14,353 nucleotides of DNA, from assembly GCA_018061525.1 (NCBI GenBank), contig JAGOUB010000013.1:1-14353 (forward strand). The letters run 5' to 3'. Shown here in pieces: positions 7,973 to 14,353 of the stretch. The stretch's first letter is position 1, and each line of letters opens with the position of its first letter. Made by a program: the position numbers and the translations under genes. The DNA comes from Candidatus Peribacteraceae bacterium (GTDB taxonomy: Bacteria > Patescibacteriota > Gracilibacteria > Peribacterales > Peribacteraceae). The notes below the pieces were generated by a model, which had not been told where the DNA came from, searched no databases, and worked only from the letters and a program-made list of their open reading frames with translations.

Positions 7973-8947
7973 CTAGGCTCGCGCGCGCTCGGCAACGAAG
8001 CGCCGCAGATGCGAGAGCTTGGCAGGCCCCCAGTACATGCGCCGCATCAGCTCCAGGTCACCGATGATGCGGCGGCGTGCGATCGGACCGCGCTTGCGGA
8101 GCGTGGCCGGCAGCCCTTTGGCGGCAAGCCACCAGCCCTGGGGGTAGGTGAGGGCGATATCCGGCCGGAAGATGAGCAGGAAGAAAAGAATCTCAGCCAA
8201 ATTCTGCAGGGCGCTCAACGGCAATACCCAGCCGAGCGTGGAGGCGCGGTAATTCTTGAGCAACATCTGGAGCGTGTTGTGATTGCGCCAGCGGAAGATC
8301 TTGGGATTGAGGCGAGCGGCACTGCTGCCGGCCCCGTAGTGGCAGAGCGGTGACCCGTCAAAGAAGCCGAACGTCTTGCCGTAGAGATTCAGGCGCCAGA
8401 ACCAGTCGACTTCCTCGCAGTACATGAAGAAGTCGCCATCGAGGCCCCCGGTCTCTTGGTAAAGCGCTTTCTCGAAGAGCAGGCACGATCCCGGCAGGTA
8501 AAAAATCGCCCCGCTCTCCCTGCGGCGGATCATCGGGTGGCCGAGGAGGTCGATGCGGCTGGTGTAGCGCGGCTGCGGCCGGCCCTCGTAGTCCCATTCG
8601 TACGGCGCGACGACATCAAGCCCGCTTTCGCGCTTGAAGGCCGTGATGCCGGCGAGGAAATCGGCATGCACCCAGGCGTCGTTGTTGAAGAGCAGGATCT
8701 CCCGACCGCGCGCCACGGCGATGCCAGCGTTGACCGCCCGGGCAAAGCCGACGTTCTCCGCCTGCTCAACCAAGCGCACGTCGGGATAAAACGCCTGCAC
8801 CCATTCGCGGCTGCCGTCACTCGAAGCGTTGTCCACGAGAACGATCTCCAGCGGCGGCTCGGACTGCCCCAGCAGCGAATCGAGGCAGCGTTCAAGCCAC
8901 TTCTTCCCGTTCCAATTCACCAAAATGACGGAGACGCCACTGCTCAT
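7973..8947 (-). CDS. GT2-family glycosyltransferase, rhamnosyltransferase (WbbL)-like
   Basis: 324 residues. VSVILVNWNGKKWLERCLDSLL (5-26) is the opening of the WbbL-type GT2 group, followed by LVDNASSDGS (37-46), ENVGFARAVNAGI (64-76) and LLFNNDAWV (85-93), where NND replaces the usual DxD, as is normal in this group. CEEVDWFWR (177-185) supplies the acidic pair. A hydrophobic region at about 236-262 suggests membrane association, and the C-terminus is rich in Arg. Enzymes of this group often transfer rhamnose to polysaccharide or O-antigen intermediates, but the donor cannot be proved here. AAGGG lies six bases before the ATG at 8947, one of the few good Shine-Dalgarno sites in the window, and the start also overlaps the upstream stop by 4 bases. 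It ends with TAG, 44 bases before the methyltransferase gene. Confidence 0.87.
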   Translation of the reverse strand: MSSGVSVILVNWNGKKWLERCLDSLLGQSEPPLEIVLVDNASSDGSREWVQAFYPDVRLVEQAENVGFARAVNAGIAVARGREILLFNNDAWVHADFLAGITAFKRESGLDVVAPYEWDYEGRPQPRYTSRIDLLGHPMIRRRESGAIFYLPGSCLLFEKALYQETGGLDGDFFMYCEEVDWFWRLNLYGKTFGFFDGSPLCHYGAGSSAARLNPKIFRWRNHNTLQMLLKNYRASTLGWVLPLSALQNLAEILFFLLIFRPDIALTYPQGWWLAAKGLPATLRKRGPIARRRIIGDLELMRRMYWGPAKLSHLRRFVAERARA

Positions 8948-9756
8948 AACTTACCCTTGAGGATGCCCAACATCGCCGCGCCGAATTCACAGGTCTTAAG
9001 GACGATCATTCCGAGCCACGTCAGCGGTTGGCGGCAAATCTTCGAAAAATCGGAGAAGAAGAGGTAATAGCGCTCGAAGGGATTACGCTGTTTGCGCTCT
9101 TGCGGCGTCTCAGGATGCGCTGCCTGGAACAGTCGGGAATGTTCGCCGTAGTAGAACTTCTTCCGGACCATCGTCCAGAAGCGGCCACGGCCCTCATTAT
9201 GGTGAATGAGCGCCGGGATGCGCGCGAGCGGGCCGTACAACTCCATGCGTCCGGACAGGTCCCAATCCTCGCCGCCGGTGCGCAGCTCGTCGTAACCGCC
9301 CGCGGCCAGCACGTCGGCCACGCGGAAGAAGCGGGCCGCCTCCATCCAATCGACATTCCGGTAGTAGGTCTTCTCGAGCATTTTGCAACGCGACCAGAAC
9401 CCCTCGCCGAACGATTCCTCGGGGATGATCACGCCGCCAACTTTGTCGGTCTGGGCCGCCACACACTGGGCGACCACCTCCGGCGAGAGCTCCATGTCCG
9501 AATCGACGAACAACACGTACGTGCCGCCAGCCTTTTGAACGCCGTAGTTGCGCTGGCTGCTGCGCTCGTCACCCTGCTCGAAGACTCTGTCGGCGAAGCG
9601 CTCGGCGATCGCACGGGTACGGTCGGTCGAATGGTTGTCCACGACGATCAGCTCCACTTGCGGGTAGGTCTGCGCACGCACGCTCCGCAGGCACGCCTCC
9701 AGAAAGGCGTCGGAGTTCTTTGTCGGCACGATCACGGAGACGAGCGGCTGAGGCAT
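8944..9756 (-). CDS. GT2-family glycosyltransferase
   Basis: 270 residues, a compact GT-A enzyme. VSVIVPTKNSD (7-16) opens the fold; VVDNHSTD (38-45) binds the nucleotide; FVDSDMEL (83-90) holds the metal-binding DSD; GGEDWDLSGR (161-170) has the ED pair where the catalytic base is expected. The last 40 residues have one hydrophobic stretch (LTWLGMIVLKTCEFGAAML) that could be a membrane-associated helix. The protein is expected to add one sugar to a lipid-linked glycan on the cytoplasmic face. Start ATG 9756 shares one base with the upstream stop (TAATG), and the stop overlaps the next gene by 4 bases (ATGA). Donor and acceptor are unknown. Confidence 0.88.
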   Translation of the reverse strand: MPQPLVSVIVPTKNSDAFLEACLRSVRAQTYPQVELIVVDNHSTDRTRAIAERFADRVFEQGDERSSQRNYGVQKAGGTYVLFVDSDMELSPEVVAQCVAAQTDKVGGVIIPEESFGEGFWSRCKMLEKTYYRNVDWMEAARFFRVADVLAAGGYDELRTGGEDWDLSGRMELYGPLARIPALIHHNEGRGRFWTMVRKKFYYGEHSRLFQAAHPETPQERKQRNPFERYYLFFSDFSKICRQPLTWLGMIVLKTCEFGAAMLGILKGKL

Positions 9757-10877
9757 TATCGGGAGATGGCCCGGAGAAAGTCGTCGTACCTGTTCCTCGG
9801 TGTCAGATCGTTGCTCCAGGCCCAGGCGTTCCGGCGCAGGGCCTCGTATCTCGTAGGATCGTGCAGGAGGGCGAGCGAAGCTTCCGCCAGTCCGGCCGGG
9901 GAATTTCGCGCGCAGACGATACCCGTCTCCCCCTGCCGGACGCTATCACGCAGGCCTGGAACATCGTAGACGACCGCCGGCGTGCCCTGCGCATTCGCTT
10001 CGGTAACGACGAGCCCCCAGCCTTCGCGCACCGAAGCGACGAGGAGTAGACGCGCGTCGCGCATCAGCTCGGCTCTTTCCGCATCGCTGACGCGCCCCGG
10101 CAGCGAGATCAAATCGGCGTAAGCGCTCGCCCGTGCCCTCTCCACAACCCGCCGCCCGTACGATCCCGATGCATCACCGGCCAAGACGAGGCGCAGGTGC
10201 GGCATCTCTCGCTTCAGCAGCTCGAAGGCCTCGAGTGCGTCGAGTGTGCGCTTCATCGGCCGCATCGCGCCGAAGCAGAGGAGCATGGGGGGCTCGACCT
10301 TCGTCGTCAGCTCGGCGACGGGGGCCGTCGCGCAGCCCTGACGGATGATCGCCACGCGCTCCGACGCGAAGCCACAGGCAGCCAGGTCGGTCGCCGTACT
10401 CTTCGAAACGGTGACGGCGCGGCTCGCACTGAGGAGGCGGAGGTAGAATGGTTCCAGGCACCAGCCGATGAGGCCGAGCGGGAACGGGAGCTCGCGGAAC
10501 CATACCTCGCGTGCCAGCTGGTGCACGAAGACGATGCTCTCGCAGCCGGCGTAGAAACGGGCGAGGAAGGGGATGGTGTTCACCTCGTCGATCACCAGGT
10601 CGGTTTGTCCGCACAGGAATGTTCGATAGTGCAGCCAGGCGCGCCAATACACGGTGAAGCGATTGCCCAGGCGGACGATACGGTAACCGTCACGCACTTC
10701 CTCCGCGGCCGCGCCGGGGAACCGGCTCGTGAGCAATGTCACCTCACAGCCGTCCGCCGCCAAACGCGCGGCCAACGACGCCGTCACGGCCTCCGCTCCG
10801 CCGGCTCGGGGATGCGAGGCGTCCTTCCAGCTCATCCAGACGATCCGCCGGGGGGCGGTGCCGTCAGCGCGAAGCAT
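9756..10877 (-). CDS. GT4-family glycosyltransferase
   Basis: 373 residues with the GT-B fold. The N-terminal domain starts with RIVWMSW and has the acceptor-side loop HPRAGGAEAV (22-31), matching the GG.E pattern of GT4 enzymes. The C-terminal donor domain begins near residue 196, with FGAMRPMKR (202-210, the Arg/Lys pair that binds the donor diphosphate), FELLKREMPHLRLVLAG, and the EX7E signature Glu285 to Glu293 in REGWGLVVTEANAQGTP. It should transfer a sugar from a nucleotide donor to a growing lipid-linked glycan in the cytoplasm. It starts at ATG 10877, overlapping the preceding GT2 by 14 bases, and its TAA shares one base with the next ATG (TAATG). No Shine-Dalgarno is visible, so it probably depends on translational coupling. 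The sugar and linkage cannot be deduced. Confidence 0.9.
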   Translation of the reverse strand: MLRADGTAPRRIVWMSWKDASHPRAGGAEAVTASLAARLAADGCEVTLLTSRFPGAAAEEVRDGYRIVRLGNRFTVYWRAWLHYRTFLCGQTDLVIDEVNTIPFLARFYAGCESIVFVHQLAREVWFRELPFPLGLIGWCLEPFYLRLLSASRAVTVSKSTATDLAACGFASERVAIIRQGCATAPVAELTTKVEPPMLLCFGAMRPMKRTLDALEAFELLKREMPHLRLVLAGDASGSYGRRVVERARASAYADLISLPGRVSDAERAELMRDARLLLVASVREGWGLVVTEANAQGTPAVVYDVPGLRDSVRQGETGIVCARNSPAGLAEASLALLHDPTRYEALRRNAWAWSNDLTPRNRYDDFLRAISR

Positions 10878-11850
10878 GGCGATCGGCGGGACGCTTGCGA
10901 CGGACGACGTACAGCGGCCGGTTTTGCGTCTCGCGGTGGATATGCGCGATGTAGAAAGCCAGCAGCCCCAAGCACACGAGCACGATGCCGATCAGGAACA
11001 AGATGATGTCGGCCAGGATGGCCGGGCCGCTGAAGTGCAGGCCCCAATCGGCGTACCGGTCCAGCAACATCACGATGCCGAGCAAGCTCGAGCAGCAAAC
11101 GATGAGCACGCCCAGATAGGCCGCGAGCCGGAGCGGGAAAAGGCTGTTGGCGACGAGGCCAGAGATGGCGGCCCCCACCAATTTGCGCAGGCCGTAGGCC
11201 GCCTCGCCGCCGGCGCGTTCGTCGGCGTCGAAGGGGACAAGCTCGCGCCGAAAGCCCAGCCAGTCGATAAGGCCGCGTGTGATCCGATTACGCTCGGTGA
11301 AACGGTTCAGCTCGTCGACCACGGCGCGATCGAGCAGGCGGAAATCGGTCGCATTGATCAATATCTCCGTCTCGGAGATGGCTCCCATGACCCGGTAGAA
11401 GGCGACTGAGCCCAGACGCTTCAGGAACGAATCGCTCTTGCTGGCGTTGCGCACGCCCACCACCACCTCAGCGCCTGCGCGCCACTTGGCGATGAAGGCG
11501 GGAATGAGGCGCGGTGGGTGCTGCAGGTCGGCGTCCAGGCAGATAACGGCGTCGCCCGTGGCCTCGCGGATGCCGGCCGTGAGTGCGATCTCCTTGCCGA
11601 AATTGCGCGAAAGCGAGAGGCAGCGCACACGGGGATCCTTCCGGACCAACTCTTCGATCACTGTCGCCGAAGCGTCGGTACTGCCGTCATCCACGACGAT
11701 CGCCTCCCAATCGCAACCGCTCCCCTCGAAGGCGGACGCGATCGCCTCGAACAGGCGCGGCAGTAAGGCCTCCTCGTTGCAGACCGGTACCACCACGCTC
11801 ACCAGTGGGCGGACGGATCCGGGCGCCGGGGAAGAAGGAGGCGTCGTCAT
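10864..11850 (-). CDS. Membrane-anchored GT2 glycosyltransferase, GtrB/DPM1-like
   Basis: 328 residues. An N-terminal GT-A fold runs from about residue 16, with VVVPVCNEE (19-27), IVVDDGSTD (51-59), SRNFGKEIA (81-89) and the metal-binding LDADLQHPP (105-113). ATDFRLLDR (168-175) and RNRITRG (187-193) follow, as in polyprenyl-phosphate glucosyl/mannosyl transferases (GtrB, DPM1, ArnC). Two C-terminal helices at about 238-262 and 276-303 match the GtrB layout. These enzymes move a sugar from a nucleotide donor to undecaprenyl phosphate on the cytoplasmic face. The lipid-linked sugar is then used outside the cell by GT-C enzymes, and two such candidates lie later in this operon. Start ATG at 11850 overlaps the flippase stop by 4 bases, with AGGG just upstream. 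The first 14 residues are Pro/Ser-rich. The sugar is unknown. Confidence is high for the family and moderate for the donor role. Confidence 0.9.
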   Translation of the reverse strand: MTTPPSSPAPGSVRPLVSVVVPVCNEEALLPRLFEAIASAFEGSGCDWEAIVVDDGSTDASATVIEELVRKDPRVRCLSLSRNFGKEIALTAGIREATGDAVICLDADLQHPPRLIPAFIAKWRAGAEVVVGVRNASKSDSFLKRLGSVAFYRVMGAISETEILINATDFRLLDRAVVDELNRFTERNRITRGLIDWLGFRRELVPFDADERAGGEAAYGLRKLVGAAISGLVANSLFPLRLAAYLGVLIVCCSSLLGIVMLLDRYADWGLHFSGPAILADIILFLIGIVLVCLGLLAFYIAHIHRETQNRPLYVVRRKRPADRHASR

Positions 11851-13100
11851 CGGGCCCTACCATAGCGGAAAACACCCCCGCAACCGATCCCCAGGACAGC
11901 GAGCACGGCGGCTGTGGCGCCCAAGAACACCCAAACGACTTGGGCCGGCGAGGCATGCAAGACGGCCAGCAGCGCGCCCGTGGCGACCAACCCAGAGACG
12001 CTCACGGCCGCCACCGACGCCTGGCGGGTGGCAATGGCGAACATCACGAAGACGTTGGCGACGGCGAGTAGTAGTGATTGCAGCGCCATCCAGGGCAGCA
12101 ACGAGGCAAGTGGCAGATAGCGCCCCCCGAGCAGGAGCGACACCGACCAAGCCGGCGCGGCCATAAGCGGCAGGCAGACGGCAGTACCCACGGCCGCGGT
12201 GAGCGCGACCGACTTCCAGAGCAAGGCTCGACGCTCGGCGGCTGGCTGTTCCAGGCGTACGTGCGGCAGCAGCACGGCCGAGATTGAAGCGGTGGCGAAG
12301 AAGACGACGCGACCGATAGCGCTCACGCCGCCGTAGTAGCCGGCGATGTCCGGAGCAAACAACGCCTTCACCACGGCCACGTCGCCGCTGGAGAGGGTAA
12401 GCACCATCCCGACGCCGCAGAGGATGAGGAATCCGTAACGTAACTCGCTACGCACAGCTGGCGTCAGGCGGGGCAAGCGGAAGGCATCGAATGTCCGGGC
12501 CGGTCCGGTCCGGAGCACGGCGTAGGCACAGGCAAGCGCGTTGGCCAGCAGAAAGGCGGCCGCGGCGCCGATCGCGCCAAATCCCCACCAGACGAGCACC
12601 GCGCCGGCCACCAACTTGCCACCGGCGGCGATGGCGCTGGAGAGCGACACGGCACCGAAGCGCTTGGCGGCCTGCAGCCGGGAGTTGGCGGCCGCGGCCA
12701 GCGTGGCCACCGGAAAGGCCGCAGCCATGAACACGAGCTCCGCGGGCGATCGCAATTGAAAGAGGCGACTGAGAACGGGCGTAGCCAGGAGCGCGCCGAC
12801 GGTGACCAGCGTCGACAGCCAGAAGAAGAGCGTCGACAGATCGCGAGCAGCGGGGTCGCCGGAACCGCGGTTGGCCTCGATGTTCAGCAGCACCGTCCCG
12901 AAGACGATGTTGATGACCATGGCCTGACCGAAGATCGCCAGGAGCGCCTGCATGTCGCCGAAGTCGGCCACCGGCAGCAGCCGGCCAAGGACCGGATAGT
13001 AGAGGTAGTTCAGTAGGGCCACGCCTATCGACCCAACGAAGAACACGCCGTTATCACGGATGAAGGCATCCTGGGAGAGCCGGCGGGCGCGGCTGAGCAT
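11847..13100 (-). CDS. Wzx-like polysaccharide flippase (MOP/MATE superfamily)
   Basis: A 417-residue protein made almost entirely of hydrophobic helices, about 12 to 14 of them, separated by short loops with basic residues. The N-terminal part carries the pattern typical of Wzx/RfbX flippases: a charged start, a first helix, then LGRLLPVADFGD at about residues 38 to 49, matching the family's GR.L.P..FG region. Such proteins move lipid-linked oligosaccharides from the inner to the outer face of the cytoplasmic membrane. Length and hydropathy fit the family. It follows the exosortase after 33 bases, which hold a candidate promoter, and its TGA overlaps the next gene's ATG by 4 bases (ATGA). 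It supplies the export step for the glycan made by the glycosyltransferases downstream. The substrate cannot be read from the sequence. An MVF/MurJ-type lipid II flippase is less likely, given the neighbours. Confidence 0.87.
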   Translation of the reverse strand: MLSRARRLSQDAFIRDNGVFFVGSIGVALLNYLYYPVLGRLLPVADFGDMQALLAIFGQAMVINIVFGTVLLNIEANRGSGDPAARDLSTLFFWLSTLVTVGALLATPVLSRLFQLRSPAELVFMAAAFPVATLAAAANSRLQAAKRFGAVSLSSAIAAGGKLVAGAVLVWWGFGAIGAAAAFLLANALACAYAVLRTGPARTFDAFRLPRLTPAVRSELRYGFLILCGVGMVLTLSSGDVAVVKALFAPDIAGYYGGVSAIGRVVFFATASISAVLLPHVRLEQPAAERRALLWKSVALTAAVGTAVCLPLMAAPAWSVSLLLGGRYLPLASLLPWMALQSLLLAVANVFVMFAIATRQASVAAVSVSGLVATGALLAVLHASPAQVVWVFLGATAAVLAVLGIGCGGVFRYGRAR

Positions 13101-13108
13101 GGGACCGG

Positions 13109-13137
13109 AGTATACGCTAACGAAGATGCTGTTTCAG
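13109..13137 (-). promoter_or_regulatory. Candidate sigma70-type promoter giving a near-leaderless flippase transcript
   Basis: Reading the minus strand, CTGAAA (13132-13137, four of six matches to TTGACA) is followed after exactly 17 bases by TATACT (13109-13114, five of six matches to TATAAT). The -35 element overlaps the exosortase stop codon. A start site about 7 bases after the -10 box would fall at or just before the flippase ATG at 13100, so the mRNA would be almost leaderless. This fits the lack of any Shine-Dalgarno sequence before that ATG. It could equally be chance, as the gap is only 33 bases. Confidence 0.3.
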
Positions 13138-14198
13138 GCCTTCCTCTTGGTTGCCTTCTTGATGACAGCCTTCTGTACTGCCTTTTTCTTGGCTGGTGCT
13201 TTCGCGGCCGCGCGACGAGGAACGGGCTTAGGAGCCGGCTTCGGCCTGGCCATCCACGGCAGCACCCAGCGCAGAACCACAAGGAAGAGTCCGAAGACGA
13301 TCAGAGCGCCGATGCCTTGGTGGAAGATATCCGTCGCCTCGCGCGAGGTGTTGGCGCCCACCACCATGATGGCCGCCACGCGCACCACGTTGAGGAAGTA
13401 GACGATCACCGCGCTCGCGAGCCAGACCGACACGGCCTTCGTTACGCTTAGGCGGCGCGTGCGCGCTACGGCCAGGCACATCACCCAATAGAGCGCCGAG
13501 AAGAATGCGATGGCATCCAGGCCCAGGCACGGCGGACCGATGATGACGCGAAACGCGCCGTACTGGAGCTCCAGTCCTTCACTCAGGACCGGCCGGCCGT
13601 TGGGGATCAATTCCAGCAGACTTTGCGTGAGGACGACGATCGGCTCGCCCAAGAAGCGGATGTAATAGAACTGTCCGAGCTGGACCAGTGAGTAGGCAAA
13701 GAGAAGGACGATACCCGCCAGAGCCGCCGGCCAAAGGCTCCGTAGTGTCTTCCAACGCAAGAAGAACGTACCCGCAGCCAAGGCTGGCAGGAACAGCGCC
13801 AGGCGCAGCAGACTTGAGACGAGCGCCGCGCCCCAGAGCGGATTGGCCCGGCTGAAGGCGGCTACCGCCGACACCGCGGCGGCAGGCAGATGAAAGGCGA
13901 CATAGAGCACCTCGACCGCGAGTCCGTATAGAAGGAGGGCGTACGCCAGCTGGAGAATGCCGGGGAACGTGGCGGGCAGATCACGGAAGTGCCGGCGGCC
14001 GATGAGCCAGACGATCGCCAGCGAAATGCAAACGTGGATCCACGACGGCAGTGCGTACCAATCGGCGCCGCTCAACCCAAGTGCGCTCTGCGACGGACGG
14101 CTCAGCAGATACGGCGGCAGCAGCGCGAGCGCCAGGTAGGCGCAAAGCAACAGAGCCTGGAGGAAAAAAGCGGCCGATCGACGGGCAGAAACCCGCAT
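13134..14198 (-). CDS. Exosortase/archaeosortase-family protein with a Lys/Ala-rich C-terminal tail
   Basis: A 354-residue polytopic membrane protein with about eight hydrophobic helices. The family's active-site triad is visible: Cys224 in GPPCLGLD, Arg273 in YFLNVVRV and His293 in FHQGIGAL, each at the start of or inside a helix in the usual order. Exosortases recognise a C-terminal Pro-containing motif plus helix on exported proteins, cleave it, and are thought to transfer the protein to another anchor. The ATG at 14198 is chosen because the upstream substrate-like gene stops 5 bases before it (TGAGCGCGATG), which suggests translational coupling; a GTG 72 bases further up would overlap that gene deeply. 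No Shine-Dalgarno is seen. Unusually, residues 318 to 354 form a tail with 15 Lys/Arg and no acidic residue, resembling histone H1 tails. The exact exosortase subfamily is unclear. The family call is strong and the substrate assignment is inferred. Confidence 0.9.
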   Translation of the reverse strand: MRVSARRSAAFFLQALLLCAYLALALLPPYLLSRPSQSALGLSGADWYALPSWIHVCISLAIVWLIGRRHFRDLPATFPGILQLAYALLLYGLAVEVLYVAFHLPAAAVSAVAAFSRANPLWGAALVSSLLRLALFLPALAAGTFFLRWKTLRSLWPAALAGIVLLFAYSLVQLGQFYYIRFLGEPIVVLTQSLLELIPNGRPVLSEGLELQYGAFRVIIGPPCLGLDAIAFFSALYWVMCLAVARTRRLSVTKAVSVWLASAVIVYFLNVVRVAAIMVVGANTSREATDIFHQGIGALIVFGLFLVVLRWVLPWMARPKPAPKPVPRRAAAKAPAKKKAVQKAVIKKATKRKA

Positions 14199-14203
14199 CG
14201 CGC

Positions 14204-14353
14204 TCAGGCGGGGTCGCGCAGGAATCGCCAGGCACCGATGCAGCCCAAGCCGAGCAACGGCAAGGACCACCAGGAGAAGAACGGCGCGGGCACCGACGAT
14301 GAGGAACCGACGCTGCTACTGCTGCTGGAGACCGAAGAGCTAGAAGAACCGTT
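14204..14353 (-). CDS. C-terminal fragment of a surface protein with a PEP-CTERM-like sorting tail (5' end outside the window)
   Basis: Only the last 49 codons and a TGA stop lie in the window. The fragment starts with a serine-rich stretch (about 15 Ser in the first 20 residues, broken by Val and Gly), followed by VPAPF, a hydrophobic segment of about 20 residues with two Trp (SLPLLGLGCIGAW in its core), and a short end with two Arg (RFLRDPA). This order of disordered Ser-rich spacer, short Pro-containing motif, transmembrane helix and basic residues is the known layout of exosortase substrates (PEP-CTERM and relatives), although the exact VPAPF motif is not one I can name. The exosortase gene begins 5 bases after the stop, which strongly suggests a dedicated enzyme and substrate pair. 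The main body of the protein is unseen, so its function is unknown. The alternative is an ordinary C-terminal membrane anchor. Confidence 0.8.
   Translation of the reverse strand, partial: NGSSSSSVSSSSSSVGSSSSVPAPFFSWWSLPLLGLGCIGAWRFLRDPA

Noticed and set aside
13134..13247. A separate histone H1-like or DNA-binding protein encoded by the Lys/Ala-rich segment
   Set aside because: The segment is in frame with the exosortase, has no own start or gap, and simply forms its C-terminal tail.
14199..14270. A longer exosortase starting at GTG 14270
   Set aside because: It would overlap the CTERM gene by 67 bases and add a 24-residue extension without family features; the ATG at 14198 sits just after the upstream stop.
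1..14353. Recoded TGA (genetic code 25) as in some Patescibacteria
   Set aside because: TGA closes many of the genes exactly at overlapping starts of the next gene, so it works as a stop codon here.

Overview
The window is a GC-rich bacterial stretch with every supportable gene on the minus strand, so transcription runs from base 14353 towards base 1. I see eleven complete genes and two partial ones at the edges. They are packed almost without gaps: most junctions overlap by 1 to 14 bases, and the largest gap is about 50 bases. No stretch over 300 bases lacks a gene, and I saw no tRNA, rRNA, CRISPR array, transposase or convincing terminator.

In transcription order the layout is: (1) the 3' end of a gene whose product ends in a serine-rich spacer plus a short VPAPF motif, a hydrophobic helix and basic residues, i.e. 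a PEP-CTERM-like sorting tail; (2) an exosortase/archaeosortase-family protease/transpeptidase with the Cys, Arg and His of its active site and a lysine/alanine-rich tail; (3) a Wzx-like flippase; (4) a membrane-anchored GtrB/DPM1-like GT2; (5) a GT4 glycosyltransferase; (6) and (7) two GT2 enzymes, the second rhamnosyltransferase-like; (8) a TylF-type O-methyltransferase; (9) a second GT4; (10) a class I SAM methyltransferase; (11) a very large GT-C-like membrane protein with two tandem copies of a carbohydrate-binding-like domain; (12) a small four-helix membrane protein of unknown function; (13) the 5' part of a second GT-C-like polytopic protein running off the window.

Read together, this looks like a cell-surface glycan locus. 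Cytoplasmic GT2/GT4 enzymes and two methyltransferases build and decorate a lipid-linked glycan, the flippase moves it across the membrane, and polytopic GT-C-like enzymes act on the outer face. An exosortase and a probable substrate are joined to the front, which suggests that a surface protein is sorted, anchored or glycosylated by products of the same transcription unit. This functional link is inference from gene order. The window lacks an initiating phosphoglycosyltransferase, nucleotide-sugar synthesis genes and a clear Wzy polymerase, which may lie outside.

The organism cannot be fixed from the sequence. TGA is a normal stop codon here (it ends seven of the complete genes and the CTERM fragment), which excludes the recoded Gracilibacteria/Absconditabacteria. 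Few starts have a Shine-Dalgarno sequence, overlaps are frequent, and a Ser-rich CTERM/exosortase pair sits inside a glycan locus. A member of Candidatus Patescibacteria (for example an Uhrbacteria-like genome) is my tentative guess; another Gram-negative-type environmental phylum with exosortases is also possible.
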